A stretch of 64,000 nt of DNA, from the NCBI GenBank assembly GCA_902786015.1, contig CADAAU010000005.1:1-64000 (forward strand), written 5' to 3'. Shown one piece after another: positions 1 to 9,004 of this stretch (within the stretch, counting starts at the first letter, position 1; each line of letters begins with the position of its first letter). The position numbers were made by a program, and so were the translations under genes. The DNA is from an uncultured Coriobacteriaceae bacterium (GTDB lineage: Bacteria; Actinomycetota; Coriobacteriia; Coriobacteriales; Atopobiaceae). The notes under the pieces were generated by a model that saw nothing but the letters and a program-made list of their open reading frames with translations, was not told the origin of the DNA and did no database searches.

Positions 1-90
1 GCACCGGTACCAGCTGACCTTATCGGCGGTACCACTTACGCCTGACTTCTGGTACCAACACAGCTGACTGTTGGTACCAGAAGTGGTTAC
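1..90. repeat. Palindromic GGTACC-rich element at window edge
   Basis: Four GGTACCA/TGGTACC blocks lie within about 85 bases. Two form a perfect 15-bp inverted repeat, ACTTCTGGTACCAAC at 45-59 and its complement at 70-84, with a 10-base loop carrying CAGCTG. A further CCGGTACCAGCTGAC and GCGGTACCACTTACG lie to the left, and the element may continue outside the window. No T-run follows either arm, so it does not look like a simple terminator. Confidence 0.6.
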
Positions 91-356
91 TACTCAGCTC
101 ATATGTGCCATTATCTCCGCGAGCGAGAGCTGTGAGCGCGACAGCATAGGACCATTTCATAAACTGCGTCTACAGCCAGTCGCATTTGTGTCATTGGTCC
201 CGCAGGTGCAAGCCGCGAGTGTGGCAGCATGGGACCTCCGCAAGGGTTATGGCATTGTACAGTCGCAGCCCGAGCGGAAAGCGAGCCGCCTTTTGCCACC
301 GAGTCCGAGCGGAACGCCACGCTAAACCCGACCCACGCGCACACTGTCCGGATCCG
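91..356. other. Intergenic stretch, nothing recognised
   Basis: About 265 bases separate the palindromic element from the 3' end of the first gene. Short open frames exist on both strands but none has a ribosome-binding site or a recognisable protein motif. I see no tRNA, riboswitch or clear terminator. Confidence 0.4.
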
Positions 357-1925
357 CTACCCCTCGTGATACTCGGCCTCGGTATTCACGTTCCAGACCC
401 GCGAGCGGTCGGACGAGCCAGAGAGCAACGCCTCCACGGCATTGAATGCCGTGAGCATGGAGTGATCCATGTTGTTGTACCGGTGCTGCCCGTTGCGCCC
501 AATGCAGGCCAAGTTGGGATGCGAATCGAGCCAAGCGCGCACCAAATCTATGTGCCCATACGTATCGAAGTAAGCGGGATATGCCTTCCGGACCCTCTCG
601 ACATGGAAGTCGATCACGGGGCAGCCCGGCGAAAGCACGCCCATGCGTCGCAGCTCCCCCGCCGCTTGCCGCACGAGGTCCTCGTCGCTCGTCCGCCAGA
701 ACTCGTCCCCCTCGGCACAAAAGTACTCGAGCCCCAGCCACACCGTATGCTCAGGGTCCGCGACCAAATACGGCGACCAGTTGTTGAACACTTGAATGCG
801 GCCCAGCTTGACCCCCGAATCCTGCACGTAGATCCAGTTGTCGGGCACGACGCCGCCAAGCGTGGGCGTGCCCGTCTCGTTCTTGAGCGCGAGCGACGGC
901 ACCAGAATCCCCACCGTCACGAAATCGCGATACGGCAACCCCTCCGCAACCTCTCGCACATCGTCGGGCACGTCGGGGAGCCCCGCAACCAAATCCTTTA
1001 TCGGCATGCTCGACATCACATAATCCGATTCGAAGCATCGTCCGTCAGAACAGGCCACAAGCAAGATCTCGCCGTCGTCATCCACTTCGAATCGCGAAGC
1101 CTCAGCGCCAAGCAATACCTTACCGCCCATCGCCCGAACCTCATCAGCAACCGTTTCCCAGAGCTGTCCAGGGCCAAACTTCGGGTACCAAAAACGTTCG
1201 ATTAGTGAGGTCTCGCCCCCATCCTCTTTTTTGCGACCGACTGCTTTGGCGACCGCGTCGCGCAGAACCGCCGAAATCGAGAGCCCCTTCACACGCTGCG
1301 CTCCCCAATCAGCGGCAATATGACGCGGATGGCGACCCCACAGCTTTTCGGTATAGCCCTCAAAGAACATGGAGTACAGCTGCCGCCCAAATCTGTTCAC
1401 GTAGAAGTTCTCGAGCGAAGTTTCGGGCAGTTTTCTCACCAACGAATGCAGGTAAGAAAACCCTACTCGAAGCGTAGTGACGAACCCCATCGACCGCAAC
1501 GTCCGCACATTCAGCGAAACGGGATAGTCAAAGAACTTACCCCCGTAAAAGATACGCGACAGGCGGTGCCGGGACAGCATGACCTGGTCTTCACGCTCGG
1601 GGTCGGGGCCACTCTCCACAAGTGGGCAGTCGCGACCAAGGATCTTGTCATCCACAGACTTCGCGCCCTGCAAAGGCATGCGGTTCTGCCACCAACGATT
1701 CACACGGGGACTCTTGGAGAAGAACCTATGCCCTCCCATATCCATACGGTTGCCATTGTGCTCGACTGTTCGAGAAATGCCCCCGATCGAATCAGCCGCT
1801 TCCAATACCGTGACATCCCATTCGTCACCAGCGCACGAAAGCAGCTCGTGTGCCGCTGTAAGACCCGCCGGTCCGGCGCCGATAATAACCGCATGACGCT
1901 TCCGCAATGTTAACTTTGGAGTCAT
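357..1925 (-). CDS. FAD-dependent oxidoreductase, UDP-galactopyranose mutase-like
   Basis: A 522-residue flavoprotein. The N-terminus has a Rossmann dinucleotide site, GAGPAG at residues 16-21, followed by an acidic ribose-binding strand ([10 protein letters not shown], about 40-49) and a [10 protein letters not shown] segment typical of the protoporphyrinogen-oxidase/UDP-galactopyranose-mutase-like NAD_binding_8 family. A conserved [15 protein letters not shown] segment sits near the C-terminus, as in Glf-like proteins. Relatives commonly lie in capsule or exopolysaccharide loci, which fits the membrane polymerase immediately upstream; the two genes overlap by 4 bases (ATGA), so they are translationally coupled. 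The exact sugar substrate cannot be read from sequence. It is longer than a classical Glf (about 370 residues), so a true mutase activity is uncertain. Confidence 0.8.
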   Translation of the reverse strand: MTPKLTLRKRHAVIIGAGPAGLTAAHELLSCAGDEWDVTVLEAADSIGGISRTVEHNGNRMDMGGHRFFSKSPRVNRWWQNRMPLQGAKSVDDKILGRDCPLVESGPDPEREDQVMLSRHRLSRIFYGGKFFDYPVSLNVRTLRSMGFVTTLRVGFSYLHSLVRKLPETSLENFYVNRFGRQLYSMFFEGYTEKLWGRHPRHIAADWGAQRVKGLSISAVLRDAVAKAVGRKKEDGGETSLIERFWYPKFGPGQLWETVADEVRAMGGKVLLGAEASRFEVDDDGEILLVACSDGRCFESDYVMSSMPIKDLVAGLPDVPDDVREVAEGLPYRDFVTVGILVPSLALKNETGTPTLGGVVPDNWIYVQDSGVKLGRIQVFNNWSPYLVADPEHTVWLGLEYFCAEGDEFWRTSDEDLVRQAAGELRRMGVLSPGCPVIDFHVERVRKAYPAYFDTYGHIDLVRAWLDSHPNLACIGRNGQHRYNNMDHSMLTAFNAVEALLSGSSDRSRVWNVNTEAEYHEG

Positions 1926-3178
1926 GATTCCTCCGCCCGTGATAGCACGTTGCCATTGTGCGACGTGCGGACGTAAAGGCCCGAGATCAAGAACAGCAGC
2001 AAGTTATAATGCAGATACATCGTAAGGTCATTGAAGACGCAATATGCAGCCATAACGCCCATCACGAGCAACGTCATGTACTCGTGTTCCCTAAACGCCT
2101 TGCGTGTCACGCCCGTGCACAATGCAACATATCCCAACACGTAAATCCAACCCTGCTCGAGCAATACGTGCATGAACATATTGTCGACGTAGTTGTACTT
2201 AGCAATATGTGGGTTGTATCCATAGGGGCTAAGCCCGGCGCCCTGCCAGGGAACATATTGCCCCAAAGCGGTAACTCCAAATTCCTTTATGCCTTCGTAT
2301 GCATACGAGAAGCGCCCACGGGTTGCCGCGTTCAACCCGTCGAGCCAGCCAAGGCCAGTATCGTGTAACGCACCATAAAGCAACGTAAGAATCACCGACA
2401 CCACGAAAGCAATGAGCATGGACCACGAGATCGTCTTCCAGAACCAGCCCAGATTCAAGCGCTTAACAACAGGAAGCCTCTGCACAAAAATAGTAACCAA
2501 CAGTAAAACGGGCAACCCAAACGATGTTTCCGAACGTGTAAGCACAAACATGAGTACATTCGCCACAAGCAATAAGACGCCCTCGACCAACGTTAATGCG
2601 TCATTGCGCAAGTAGCACACGCAGCACGTAATCATAAACAGATACATGGATGGAAACAGGCAGAAAGTAAATCCAAGACAGTGCCGAATGCGCCACGATG
2701 TAACGAAGACTGTATCGTCCACAACGTCTATGCCCCCACATACCATGACAGCCGTAACAGCTGCAGCAAGAGCGCATGTACACACCGTAACCGTCCTGCG
2801 CACGTCAAAGGAACGTCCACAAAAAATGAGCAACGCAGGATATAGCATGGGAGTAGACATGCGACTGAGCGGTCCAGTCCCCATAACAATGAGCGCCAGT
2901 AAAGCGTAAGCGTCACGCCTCTCATAGCCTTTGTTGGCCAAGACCCCGAGCTCGCAAACCACAACAGCAAGCACCACAATTCTGCCAACAAGTACATCAT
3001 TGAATATGGTGCCATCGAGGAACGAAAAAAGATAGGAAGTGCCGAGCACACCGTAGGCAACCTGAAGAACACACGCTACATAGTAAAAGATGCTTGTCAC
3101 ACGTGCCGACAAAAGCCTTTGTGCGTCGTGATACAGCTCATTGAGTAGGGGTCCTTCTTCGCTCCGAGTAATAATCAT
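1922..3178 (-). CDS. Wzy/O-antigen ligase-like polysaccharide membrane protein
   Basis: A very hydrophobic protein of about 418 residues with roughly ten to twelve predicted membrane segments and a large extracytoplasmic loop (about residues 260-330) rich in aromatic and Gly residues ([16 protein letters not shown]). This is the layout of Wzy polymerases and WaaL-type ligases, which are poorly conserved in sequence. The start was set at ATG 3178 because GGGGAG lies 5 bases upstream; a longer frame reaches 3241 but has no such site and would run into the divergent gene. It is the upstream partner of the FAD oxidoreductase (ATGA overlap). The role is inferred from topology and neighbourhood only. 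Confidence 0.65.
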   Translation of the reverse strand: MIITRSEEGPLLNELYHDAQRLLSARVTSIFYYVACVLQVAYGVLGTSYLFSFLDGTIFNDVLVGRIVVLAVVVCELGVLANKGYERRDAYALLALIVMGTGPLSRMSTPMLYPALLIFCGRSFDVRRTVTVCTCALAAAVTAVMVCGGIDVVDDTVFVTSWRIRHCLGFTFCLFPSMYLFMITCCVCYLRNDALTLVEGVLLLVANVLMFVLTRSETSFGLPVLLLVTIFVQRLPVVKRLNLGWFWKTISWSMLIAFVVSVILTLLYGALHDTGLGWLDGLNAATRGRFSYAYEGIKEFGVTALGQYVPWQGAGLSPYGYNPHIAKYNYVDNMFMHVLLEQGWIYVLGYVALCTGVTRKAFREHEYMTLLVMGVMAAYCVFNDLTMYLHYNLLLFLISGLYVRTSHNGNVLSRAEES

Positions 3179-3264
3179 GCTTCTCCCCACCACGACACGT
3201 TCACTCCTTGTCGTACAATTATACGCAAAACCTGAAAGCAATCGATGGCCGCTGGGGGCAGCTC

Positions 3265-3939
3265 ATGGTCAAGAATCGATCACGAATACTGAGCATTGCA
3301 TTCTGTTCATTGCTCGCTGTATTACTAGGTCTTTTTTCCGTAGGCGCATGGGGCACAACGCCCACAAACGAAAGTACCATGGTGGGGAACATGGAGATCC
3401 AGATGGCCGATGGGTCAAAGCTCATTACAATCGATTCCGATGAGCAAGGCCAGGCAACCATAACGTTCAGAGGAATCAAGCTCGAAGGCAAGCTCGTTCA
3501 CAACATGTCAACGCAAACATCAGAGACCTATGATCTGCAAATTAGCAGCTCGTCAGTAGGCGACCCCAAGAAACTCAGCCTTCAATTGGTCGTTCCACCC
3601 GACGGTATCACCGGTGACAAAACTGGCACATGGTGCATACGTTTCCGTAACATGGACGGGCAGGATAGCTTTAGTGGTTTGGGATCAATATTTATTGGAA
3701 TGTCAAAAGCGAGTACCTGGTATGCGCGTTACGATAATACAATGAATACTCCTTATGAGATTTACGATTGGGTACAATTAAATACAAATTACACTGGTCT
3801 CATTCTTGACGAGCATTTTATACCTATAGCATTAACCAATAAGGATATTTCCAAATACGCTCGATTCATATCCTGGCACGTTGACAACAACTCGATATCG
3901 CTCACCGATGCTATTAATTCAGAGACCGAGCTCATCTAG
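3265..3939 (+). CDS. Hypothetical secreted protein with N-terminal signal segment
   Basis: About 224 residues. The start chosen is ATG 3265, giving MVKNRSRIL followed by a hydrophobic stretch (IAFCSLLAVLLGLFSVGAWG), a signal peptide or membrane anchor; GGGGG lies about 6 bases upstream. An upstream in-frame ATG (3208) is possible. The exported part is polar and Thr/Ser/Asn-rich with alternating hydrophobic residues, suggesting beta-strands. I do not recognise the family. It is transcribed against its neighbours: divergent from the Wzy-like gene and convergent with the glycosyltransferase, overlapping the latter's 3' end by about 21 bases. Base composition shifts to AT-rich in its second half. 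Confidence 0.5.
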   Translation: MVKNRSRILSIAFCSLLAVLLGLFSVGAWGTTPTNESTMVGNMEIQMADGSKLITIDSDEQGQATITFRGIKLEGKLVHNMSTQTSETYDLQISSSSVGDPKKLSLQLVVPPDGITGDKTGTWCIRFRNMDGQDSFSGLGSIFIGMSKASTWYARYDNTMNTPYEIYDWVQLNTNYTGLILDEHFIPIALTNKDISKYARFISWHVDNNSISLTDAINSETELI

Positions 3940-5748
3940 ATATTCTTCTATGCTCATATCTCCAGTTCTAATAGATTCAAGTATTTCTTCAGTAAGTTTA
4001 ACTTCTCCTGTTAGAATACGACTTTCCTCAGGTGTAAGGATTATTTCTTGTACCCCATACTCGTCGAATAGACTCTTTCTTAAATAAACTGGAACGGTTG
4101 CACGGTTGTCAATTCCTTTCCAAATATGGTTAGATTTCGCCAAGAAAACCAATCCATACTCATCAATCGAAACATCATCGCCGAAAACCCATTCCAAGTC
4201 CACATCTCCTATAAGCACATCAGGAATCCCATAACTACGCCATCGTATTCTGTTCAGCTGATTCTCTTCTTCACTGGCAACACGATACTCAAGATAACCT
4301 TTGTCAACGTTAGCAATTATCTTTTTATCGTAGTATGCCTGTAGTGTAGACACATCGCCAAACATACAAGTATTTGTCTTCTGTTCTGCCCCAATTGAAT
4401 CCCCCTCCCCTTCAGAAGCCCCTTCCCCTTCACTTCCTGAAATCCAAGCGTTGAAAACTACTCCTTGATCCAAGCCTGTACGTTTGAACATGGCTGCTAG
4501 ATATCTGCTAGAATCATATTCATCATTAAAATCTTTCCAACATGATGATATAGTCCACCAAATAGGAATAAACAATGCCGATAAAAAGAAAACATATAAA
4601 AGCGTCTTTGCAAGCGCAACATCGCGCTGAGTGGCTTTTAGTCTACTACATAGCATTTGCCAACGTTCAAGTCTATTTTCATCGTTGATGTTAGTCCACA
4701 TCCAAAAAACAAGTATACCCAGTGATACGCCTACATGGTGTGCAGCCATATAAAGTGAGCCGCCCAGAATTGCATATGCGCAGTAAGGTAAATAAAAGTA
4801 TTTAAAACTTCTCTTCGAAGATAATAGGTACACAATCATCCATATAATTATACCTATAGCGAATGATGCAATCAGACTAATCATAGGGGCTGAAGTTGTT
4901 TGCAACAGAGCCCTATCATCACTTAACCACTGGCTTGTAACAACTAGACTTTCACTCGGTAAAGCTATTATTGAGAATGATAGTCTTATCCAAATCGGCG
5001 TAGTTGATTCTATTCCTGGATTATCAATGTCCGCATATGGAACTATACACAGTATAATTAAAATCGCCGCAATGAGCAGCATCAGCATGCATCGCATTCT
5101 GACATCCGAAAAAATCTCTTTAATAAACCGTTCGGTTCTCTTTTCTAACCATATGTCTATTACATATCCAATCGCAATCCCGGCCGCTATCGCCATACCA
5201 TACGCATGAATACAGCACAACAGGCATAATACACAACTGAATCTAAATGGCTTTACATCTTTGCTAGGAAACATAATTGCTAATACTAATAGCATTAGTA
5301 TTAGCAACATATACGGACGTACTATAATTCCATATTGATAGAACAGAAAATAGTTGAATGGTAATAGTAATCTCACAAAGCGAGGAAATGGGGATTTGAA
5401 GAGAATAATATAAGTAACAGTTGTCGTGATTATAAATCCTATTGTTTTCAGTCCAATTTCAAAAGGTATTCCCATCTTTGCTAACGGAACAAGTAATAGG
5501 TGCCAAAGCTGTGGATGACCTTCATAATGTGGAATCTCAAATAGGATTTCTTGCAATGTGGCACATCTCGCTATTTGCCAAGATTGACTCTCATCAAACC
5601 ACGGTTCATGAACTATTGTAAATGTGATATATGCAACGCAAAATACTAAAAGAAAACACTTTTCTATAATAAATTCCTGTTTGAGCTCTCTAGATGCTAC
5701 ATCCATACAATCGCTGCCTTCATACTTATCCTTGTTCGACTTTTTCAA
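3919..5748 (-). CDS. GT-C/GT39-like integral membrane glycosyltransferase (putative)
   Basis: A 609-residue membrane protein with about ten hydrophobic segments in residues 25-420 and a soluble C-terminal domain (about 420-609). The first periplasmic loop holds HEPWFDESQ (residues 47-55) then HYEGHPQLWHLLL. An acidic DE pair plus a GHP-x-LW motif in this position is typical of PMT/ArnT-type GT-C enzymes that use polyprenyl-phosphate sugars. The gene is strikingly AT-rich compared with the GC-rich flanks, and codon use (many AAA, ATA, TTA) differs from neighbours, suggesting acquisition. The start is uncertain: ATG 5748 has no clear ribosome site, while ATG 5706 (MDVASRELK) has GAAGG about 10 bases upstream. 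The donor and acceptor sugars are unknown. Confidence 0.65.
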   Translation of the reverse strand: MKKSNKDKYEGSDCMDVASRELKQEFIIEKCFLLVFCVAYITFTIVHEPWFDESQSWQIARCATLQEILFEIPHYEGHPQLWHLLLVPLAKMGIPFEIGLKTIGFIITTTVTYIILFKSPFPRFVRLLLPFNYFLFYQYGIIVRPYMLLILMLLVLAIMFPSKDVKPFRFSCVLCLLCCIHAYGMAIAAGIAIGYVIDIWLEKRTERFIKEIFSDVRMRCMLMLLIAAILIILCIVPYADIDNPGIESTTPIWIRLSFSIIALPSESLVVTSQWLSDDRALLQTTSAPMISLIASFAIGIIIWMIVYLLSSKRSFKYFYLPYCAYAILGGSLYMAAHHVGVSLGILVFWMWTNINDENRLERWQMLCSRLKATQRDVALAKTLLYVFFLSALFIPIWWTISSCWKDFNDEYDSSRYLAAMFKRTGLDQGVVFNAWISGSEGEGASEGEGDSIGAEQKTNTCMFGDVSTLQAYYDKKIIANVDKGYLEYRVASEEENQLNRIRWRSYGIPDVLIGDVDLEWVFGDDVSIDEYGLVFLAKSNHIWKGIDNRATVPVYLRKSLFDEYGVQEIILTPEESRILTGEVKLTEEILESIRTGDMSIEEYLDELGL

Positions 5749-5882
5749 TTCAAATTATATATTTTCATTATTGTAGTTTTGCAATTATATTCTTCTCTTT
5801 TTCTCATAAATTGTACCAATTCTTATATCCAAATACACAAAACAATTCAATTTTATTATACAATACTAGTCATCTATAATAA

Positions 5883-5915
5883 AAAGTGGCAACGCAAATA
5901 TTACGTTGCCACTTT
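5883..5915 (-). terminator. Rho-independent terminator of the pilus operon
   Basis: A 12-bp perfect stem, AAAGTGGCAACG (5883-5894) with its complement (5904-5915), and a 9-base loop. On the minus strand the stem is followed by TTTTTATT. It lies 30 bases past the pilin stop codon. Confidence 0.85.
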
Positions 5916-5945
5916 CTATCCACACAAATAGAATATCTATTAATC

Positions 5946-6377
5946 CTATGCGCTGAAAGTAATGGTGACAGCCGGATCTTTAGAAGATGTACCAGGAGTA
6001 TACTTCACTTCAGCAGTACCACCCTTCTTGGGAGTCCCGTCAATTTTAACTGCCGTGTGAGCGCTTCCGCTCACCAGTCCCTGACCCGCAAGTTTATCAC
6101 CTGCATCAGATTGCCAGCCATCCTGCTGCTGTGTAAGAGTAACAGTCTCGCTATATTCTGACCCATTTGTAACAGCGTTCGCCATGACCTCAGCGTATGC
6201 ACCACGAATGTTACCTGCGTCTGCAGCCTCACGGCTGTTCTCAAGTTGGCTGGTAAAAATAGGAATTGCGATTGCAACAAGCACCGCGATGATGGCGACG
6301 ACAATCAGCATCTCCATCAGAGTGAAGCCGCCCTGCTTGCGAAGCTCCTCGCGGCGCTTCTCTAGGTAGTCCTTCAT
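5946..6377 (-). CDS. Type IV pilin / GspG-like prepilin
   Basis: 143 residues. The type III (prepilin) leader is textbook: a charged leader MKDYLEKRREELRKQGG, cleavage after Gly17, then FTLMEMLIVVAIIAVLVAIA with Glu at mature position 5 and an N-terminal membrane/polymerisation helix. The start ATG 6377 has GAGGTGG 4 bases upstream; an upstream extension of the frame lacks support. The globular part is small (about 100 residues), Ala/Thr/Gly-rich, with no disulphide-forming cysteines. It is the last gene of the pilB-pilT-pilC-pilin set but is separated from pilC by about 250 AT-rich bases, so it may have its own strong promoter, as expected for the major subunit. A terminator follows directly. 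Confidence 0.93.
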   Translation of the reverse strand: MKDYLEKRREELRKQGGFTLMEMLIVVAIIAVLVAIAIPIFTSQLENSREAADAGNIRGAYAEVMANAVTNGSEYSETVTLTQQQDGWQSDAGDKLAGQGLVSGSAHTAVKIDGTPKKGGTAEVKYTPGTSSKDPAVTITFSA

Positions 6378-6626
6378 GATCCACCTCATTTTCTGGTGCC
6401 GTAGCACCGATCGTGCGCCCCTCGGCGCTCCATTAAAAAGAACCCAACTTAAGACTAGTATGCCACGATTTTGCTCCGTTGAAAATAACCAATTTGAACT
6501 CTTGATACCCAATTCTGCATTCAAAACACAATATGTTGCGTATCCATTTTCAAGCTATTCTAGCACACCAACTCACTGCATAAACTCTCGATTATGAAAT
6601 CTTGCAGAATTTGTTTTACATGTCGA

Positions 6627-7847
6627 CTACAACGTAGAGTTGAAGTCGCCGTAGATGCTGAACATCGGTAGGTACACGGCCAAAAGAATAACAGCCACGA
6701 TGCCTGCTAACAGCACGATGGTGATTGGCTCAAGCATGCCAATGGCGCGTGATGTAGCTTCCTGAACCTCGAAATCATAATAGTCACTTACAACCTGAAG
6801 CGTATGTTCTAGCTCGCCAGTTTGCTCCCCCACACCCGTCATCTCCGTCACAAGGTGTGGATACGCTTCTGTCTCTGCCAATGTCTCTGAGATAGGATGT
6901 CCTGCTTCTAAATCGGGTACAATACTTGCGAGCATATAACCCATATAATAATTGCCGATGGTTTTAGCGGTAACGTCAACGGCCTGCGCTGAAGACAGTC
7001 CTGCCGTCATCATCACGGACATCGTAGAGGCATACTGTGCCGCAGCACTCATGGTGGTAATACTTCCCAAAACAGGAACTCTTGTTCCAAGTCGGCTCCA
7101 TTTGAGCCTAAAATCATCGCTACGTCTCTTCGCCATTTGCACACTAGCGTAGGTAAGCCCGACCACGAGAAGGATAACCCACCAGAATTTTGTCATGAAA
7201 TCCGACGCGTTAATCATGATTTGCGTTGGAAGCGGTAGTTCGTTTCCCATACCTTCGAAAGTAGTCTTAAACGTGGGTACTGCAAAAATCATGATGATTG
7301 CAACGACAACCACAGCCACAACCATGATGAATACAGGATACGTCATCGCGCTCTTAACCTTACCCCGTGTCTCGGACTGCTTGCGGAAGAAATCTGCAAG
7401 GCGCTCGAACACGATCGTGAGGTTACCTGACTGCTCACCCGCTCGCACCGACTCAATGAAGGTCGCCGGCAGATTGGGTCCATGCTTCTCGAAGCTTGGT
7501 GCCAGCTCATAGCCAGCCGCCACGTCGTTGGCCACGTTCTCCAGAATCTCTTTGAGGGTCTTGTCCTCCGTCTGTCCGGCAACCAGCTCAAGCGTGCGCA
7601 CGATGGGAAGACCCGCCTCAAGGATGATCGCGAACTGGTTGCACATAACCGCGATGGTCTTGTCCTTGGTCTTCTTTGAGCCAATCCGCAAATCGATGTC
7701 GTGTGCACCACCAGCAGGCTCAATGGTACTGACGATGTACCCGTCGTCCTTTAACTGGGCGACTGCCTCGTCCTGCGTGTTCGCCTCAACGACGCCGTCA
7801 ACTGTTGCGCCGTACGAGGAGCGAGCAGTGTATTTATAGGTATTCAC
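6627..7847 (-). CDS. pilC: Type IV pilus inner-membrane platform protein PilC/GspF
   Basis: 406 residues from GTG 7847, which is preceded by GAGAGAGG with 6-base spacing; a longer frame starting at TTG 7880 is less likely. Two T2SSF repeats (about 65-190 and 270-395) each carry a conserved Gly-Glu-x-(S/T)-Gly turn: VRAGEQSGNL near 140 and TGVGEQTGEL near 345. Three membrane segments (about 165-190, 215-238, 372-397) give the usual platform topology. The first domain is preceded by a short N-terminal beta region (YKYTARSSYGATVDG) typical of PilC. It anchors the assembly and retraction ATPases encoded just upstream. Length and motif order are normal for the family. Confidence 0.93.
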   Translation of the reverse strand: MNTYKYTARSSYGATVDGVVEANTQDEAVAQLKDDGYIVSTIEPAGGAHDIDLRIGSKKTKDKTIAVMCNQFAIILEAGLPIVRTLELVAGQTEDKTLKEILENVANDVAAGYELAPSFEKHGPNLPATFIESVRAGEQSGNLTIVFERLADFFRKQSETRGKVKSAMTYPVFIMVVAVVVVAIIMIFAVPTFKTTFEGMGNELPLPTQIMINASDFMTKFWWVILLVVGLTYASVQMAKRRSDDFRLKWSRLGTRVPVLGSITTMSAAAQYASTMSVMMTAGLSSAQAVDVTAKTIGNYYMGYMLASIVPDLEAGHPISETLAETEAYPHLVTEMTGVGEQTGELEHTLQVVSDYYDFEVQEATSRAIGMLEPITIVLLAGIVAVILLAVYLPMFSIYGDFNSTL

Positions 7848-7905
7848 AACGTGCCTCTCTCTACGTCTCTGTGTTCGCAAGGCACCCCGGAGGGCGGGCT
7901 ATATA

Positions 7906-8955
7906 CTAGCGTACGTTTCTGCGCATCTGCTCGGGGTCGTGAGCTGCCGAGATTGCGTCTGCCGCCGAGATCACGCGCGCGCGGACAAGCTTGGTGAGCG
8001 CCGCGTCCATGGTAATTGCGCCAATCTCTGCCGTCGTCGCGAGCGTGTTTGCAATCTGCGGAGTCTTTCCCTCGCGAATAAGGTTCTTTATGGCGGCGTT
8101 CACGATCATGACCTCCGCCGCGAGTACGCGACCACCCGTGCGCTTGGGAATGAGCTGCTGACTTACCACGGCCTTGAGCGTCATGGAGAGCTGCATGCGA
8201 ATCTGCTGCTGGCGCTCTTCGGGGAACACGTCTACCAGACGGTCGATGGAGTCGGGCGCCGACTGCGTGTGCAACGTGCCAAACACCAGGTGGCCGGTCT
8301 CGGCTGCCGTGAGCGCTGTCTCGATGGTGGAGTAGTCACGCATCTCGCCTACGAGGATGACGTCGGGGTCCTGACGCAGAACCGCGCGCAGTCCCTCGGC
8401 AAAACTCTGGGTGTCGCGCCCAATCTCGCGCTGGTCGATGGAGCACTTGTCGGGCTGGTATACGTATTCAACGGGGTCCTCAAGCGTCACGATGTGGTCG
8501 GGCCGCGAGTGATTAATACGGTCGATAATTGCGGCAAGAGTCGTCGACTTGCCTGAGCCCGTCTCGCCCGTAACGATAACGATGCCACGCTGGTACGTTG
8601 GGAAGTCAAATACCACCGGCGGCACGCCAAGCTTCTGCAAATCGGGAATGGAACTCGCGAGCAGACGAATGGCGAGGCACGCATGGCCCATGCTCCGGTA
8701 AACATTCAGACGACAACGCACGCCGTTGGAGAACGTCGTTGCCAAGTCGACCTCTATGCCGCGCGTGACCTTCTCGTAGTCGTCACCGCATGCTTCGCGT
8801 GCGAGCGCGGCAGTATCCTCGGGCGTCAGAATCTCGTCGTTGGCGTCGGCAAGCTTGCCGTCAATCCTAAAGCGAATCGGCACATGTGGCGCGATGAGTA
8901 CGTCCGAGGTACCCGCCATCTCGGCCGCGCAAACAATGGCATCAAGTGAAGGCAT
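7906..8955 (-). CDS. pilT: Type IV pilus retraction ATPase PilT
   Basis: 349 residues. A secretion-superfamily hexameric ATPase with Walker A GETGSGKST (130-138), Asp box TLEDPVEY (about 157-164), Walker B DPDVILVGEMRD (about 197-208) and His box GHLVFGTLHT (about 222-231). The sequence GEMRD and the short N-terminal PAS-like domain fit PilT rather than PilB. It powers pilus retraction, hence twitching or DNA uptake. AAAGGAA lies 7 bases before ATG 8955. It sits between pilB and pilC with gaps of about 50 bases, in one transcription unit. The C-terminal retraction motif region (AIRNLIRE-like) appears as AIKNLIREGK near 285, again typical of PilT. Confidence 0.94.
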   Translation of the reverse strand: MPSLDAIVCAAEMAGTSDVLIAPHVPIRFRIDGKLADANDEILTPEDTAALAREACGDDYEKVTRGIEVDLATTFSNGVRCRLNVYRSMGHACLAIRLLASSIPDLQKLGVPPVVFDFPTYQRGIVIVTGETGSGKSTTLAAIIDRINHSRPDHIVTLEDPVEYVYQPDKCSIDQREIGRDTQSFAEGLRAVLRQDPDVILVGEMRDYSTIETALTAAETGHLVFGTLHTQSAPDSIDRLVDVFPEERQQQIRMQLSMTLKAVVSQQLIPKRTGGRVLAAEVMIVNAAIKNLIREGKTPQIANTLATTAEIGAITMDAALTKLVRARVISAADAISAAHDPEQMRRNVR

Positions 8956-9004
8956 GTGCGTTCCTTTCTGTTACGCCGCGAGCGTCGCGGCCTCCCCCCG
9001 CTTA

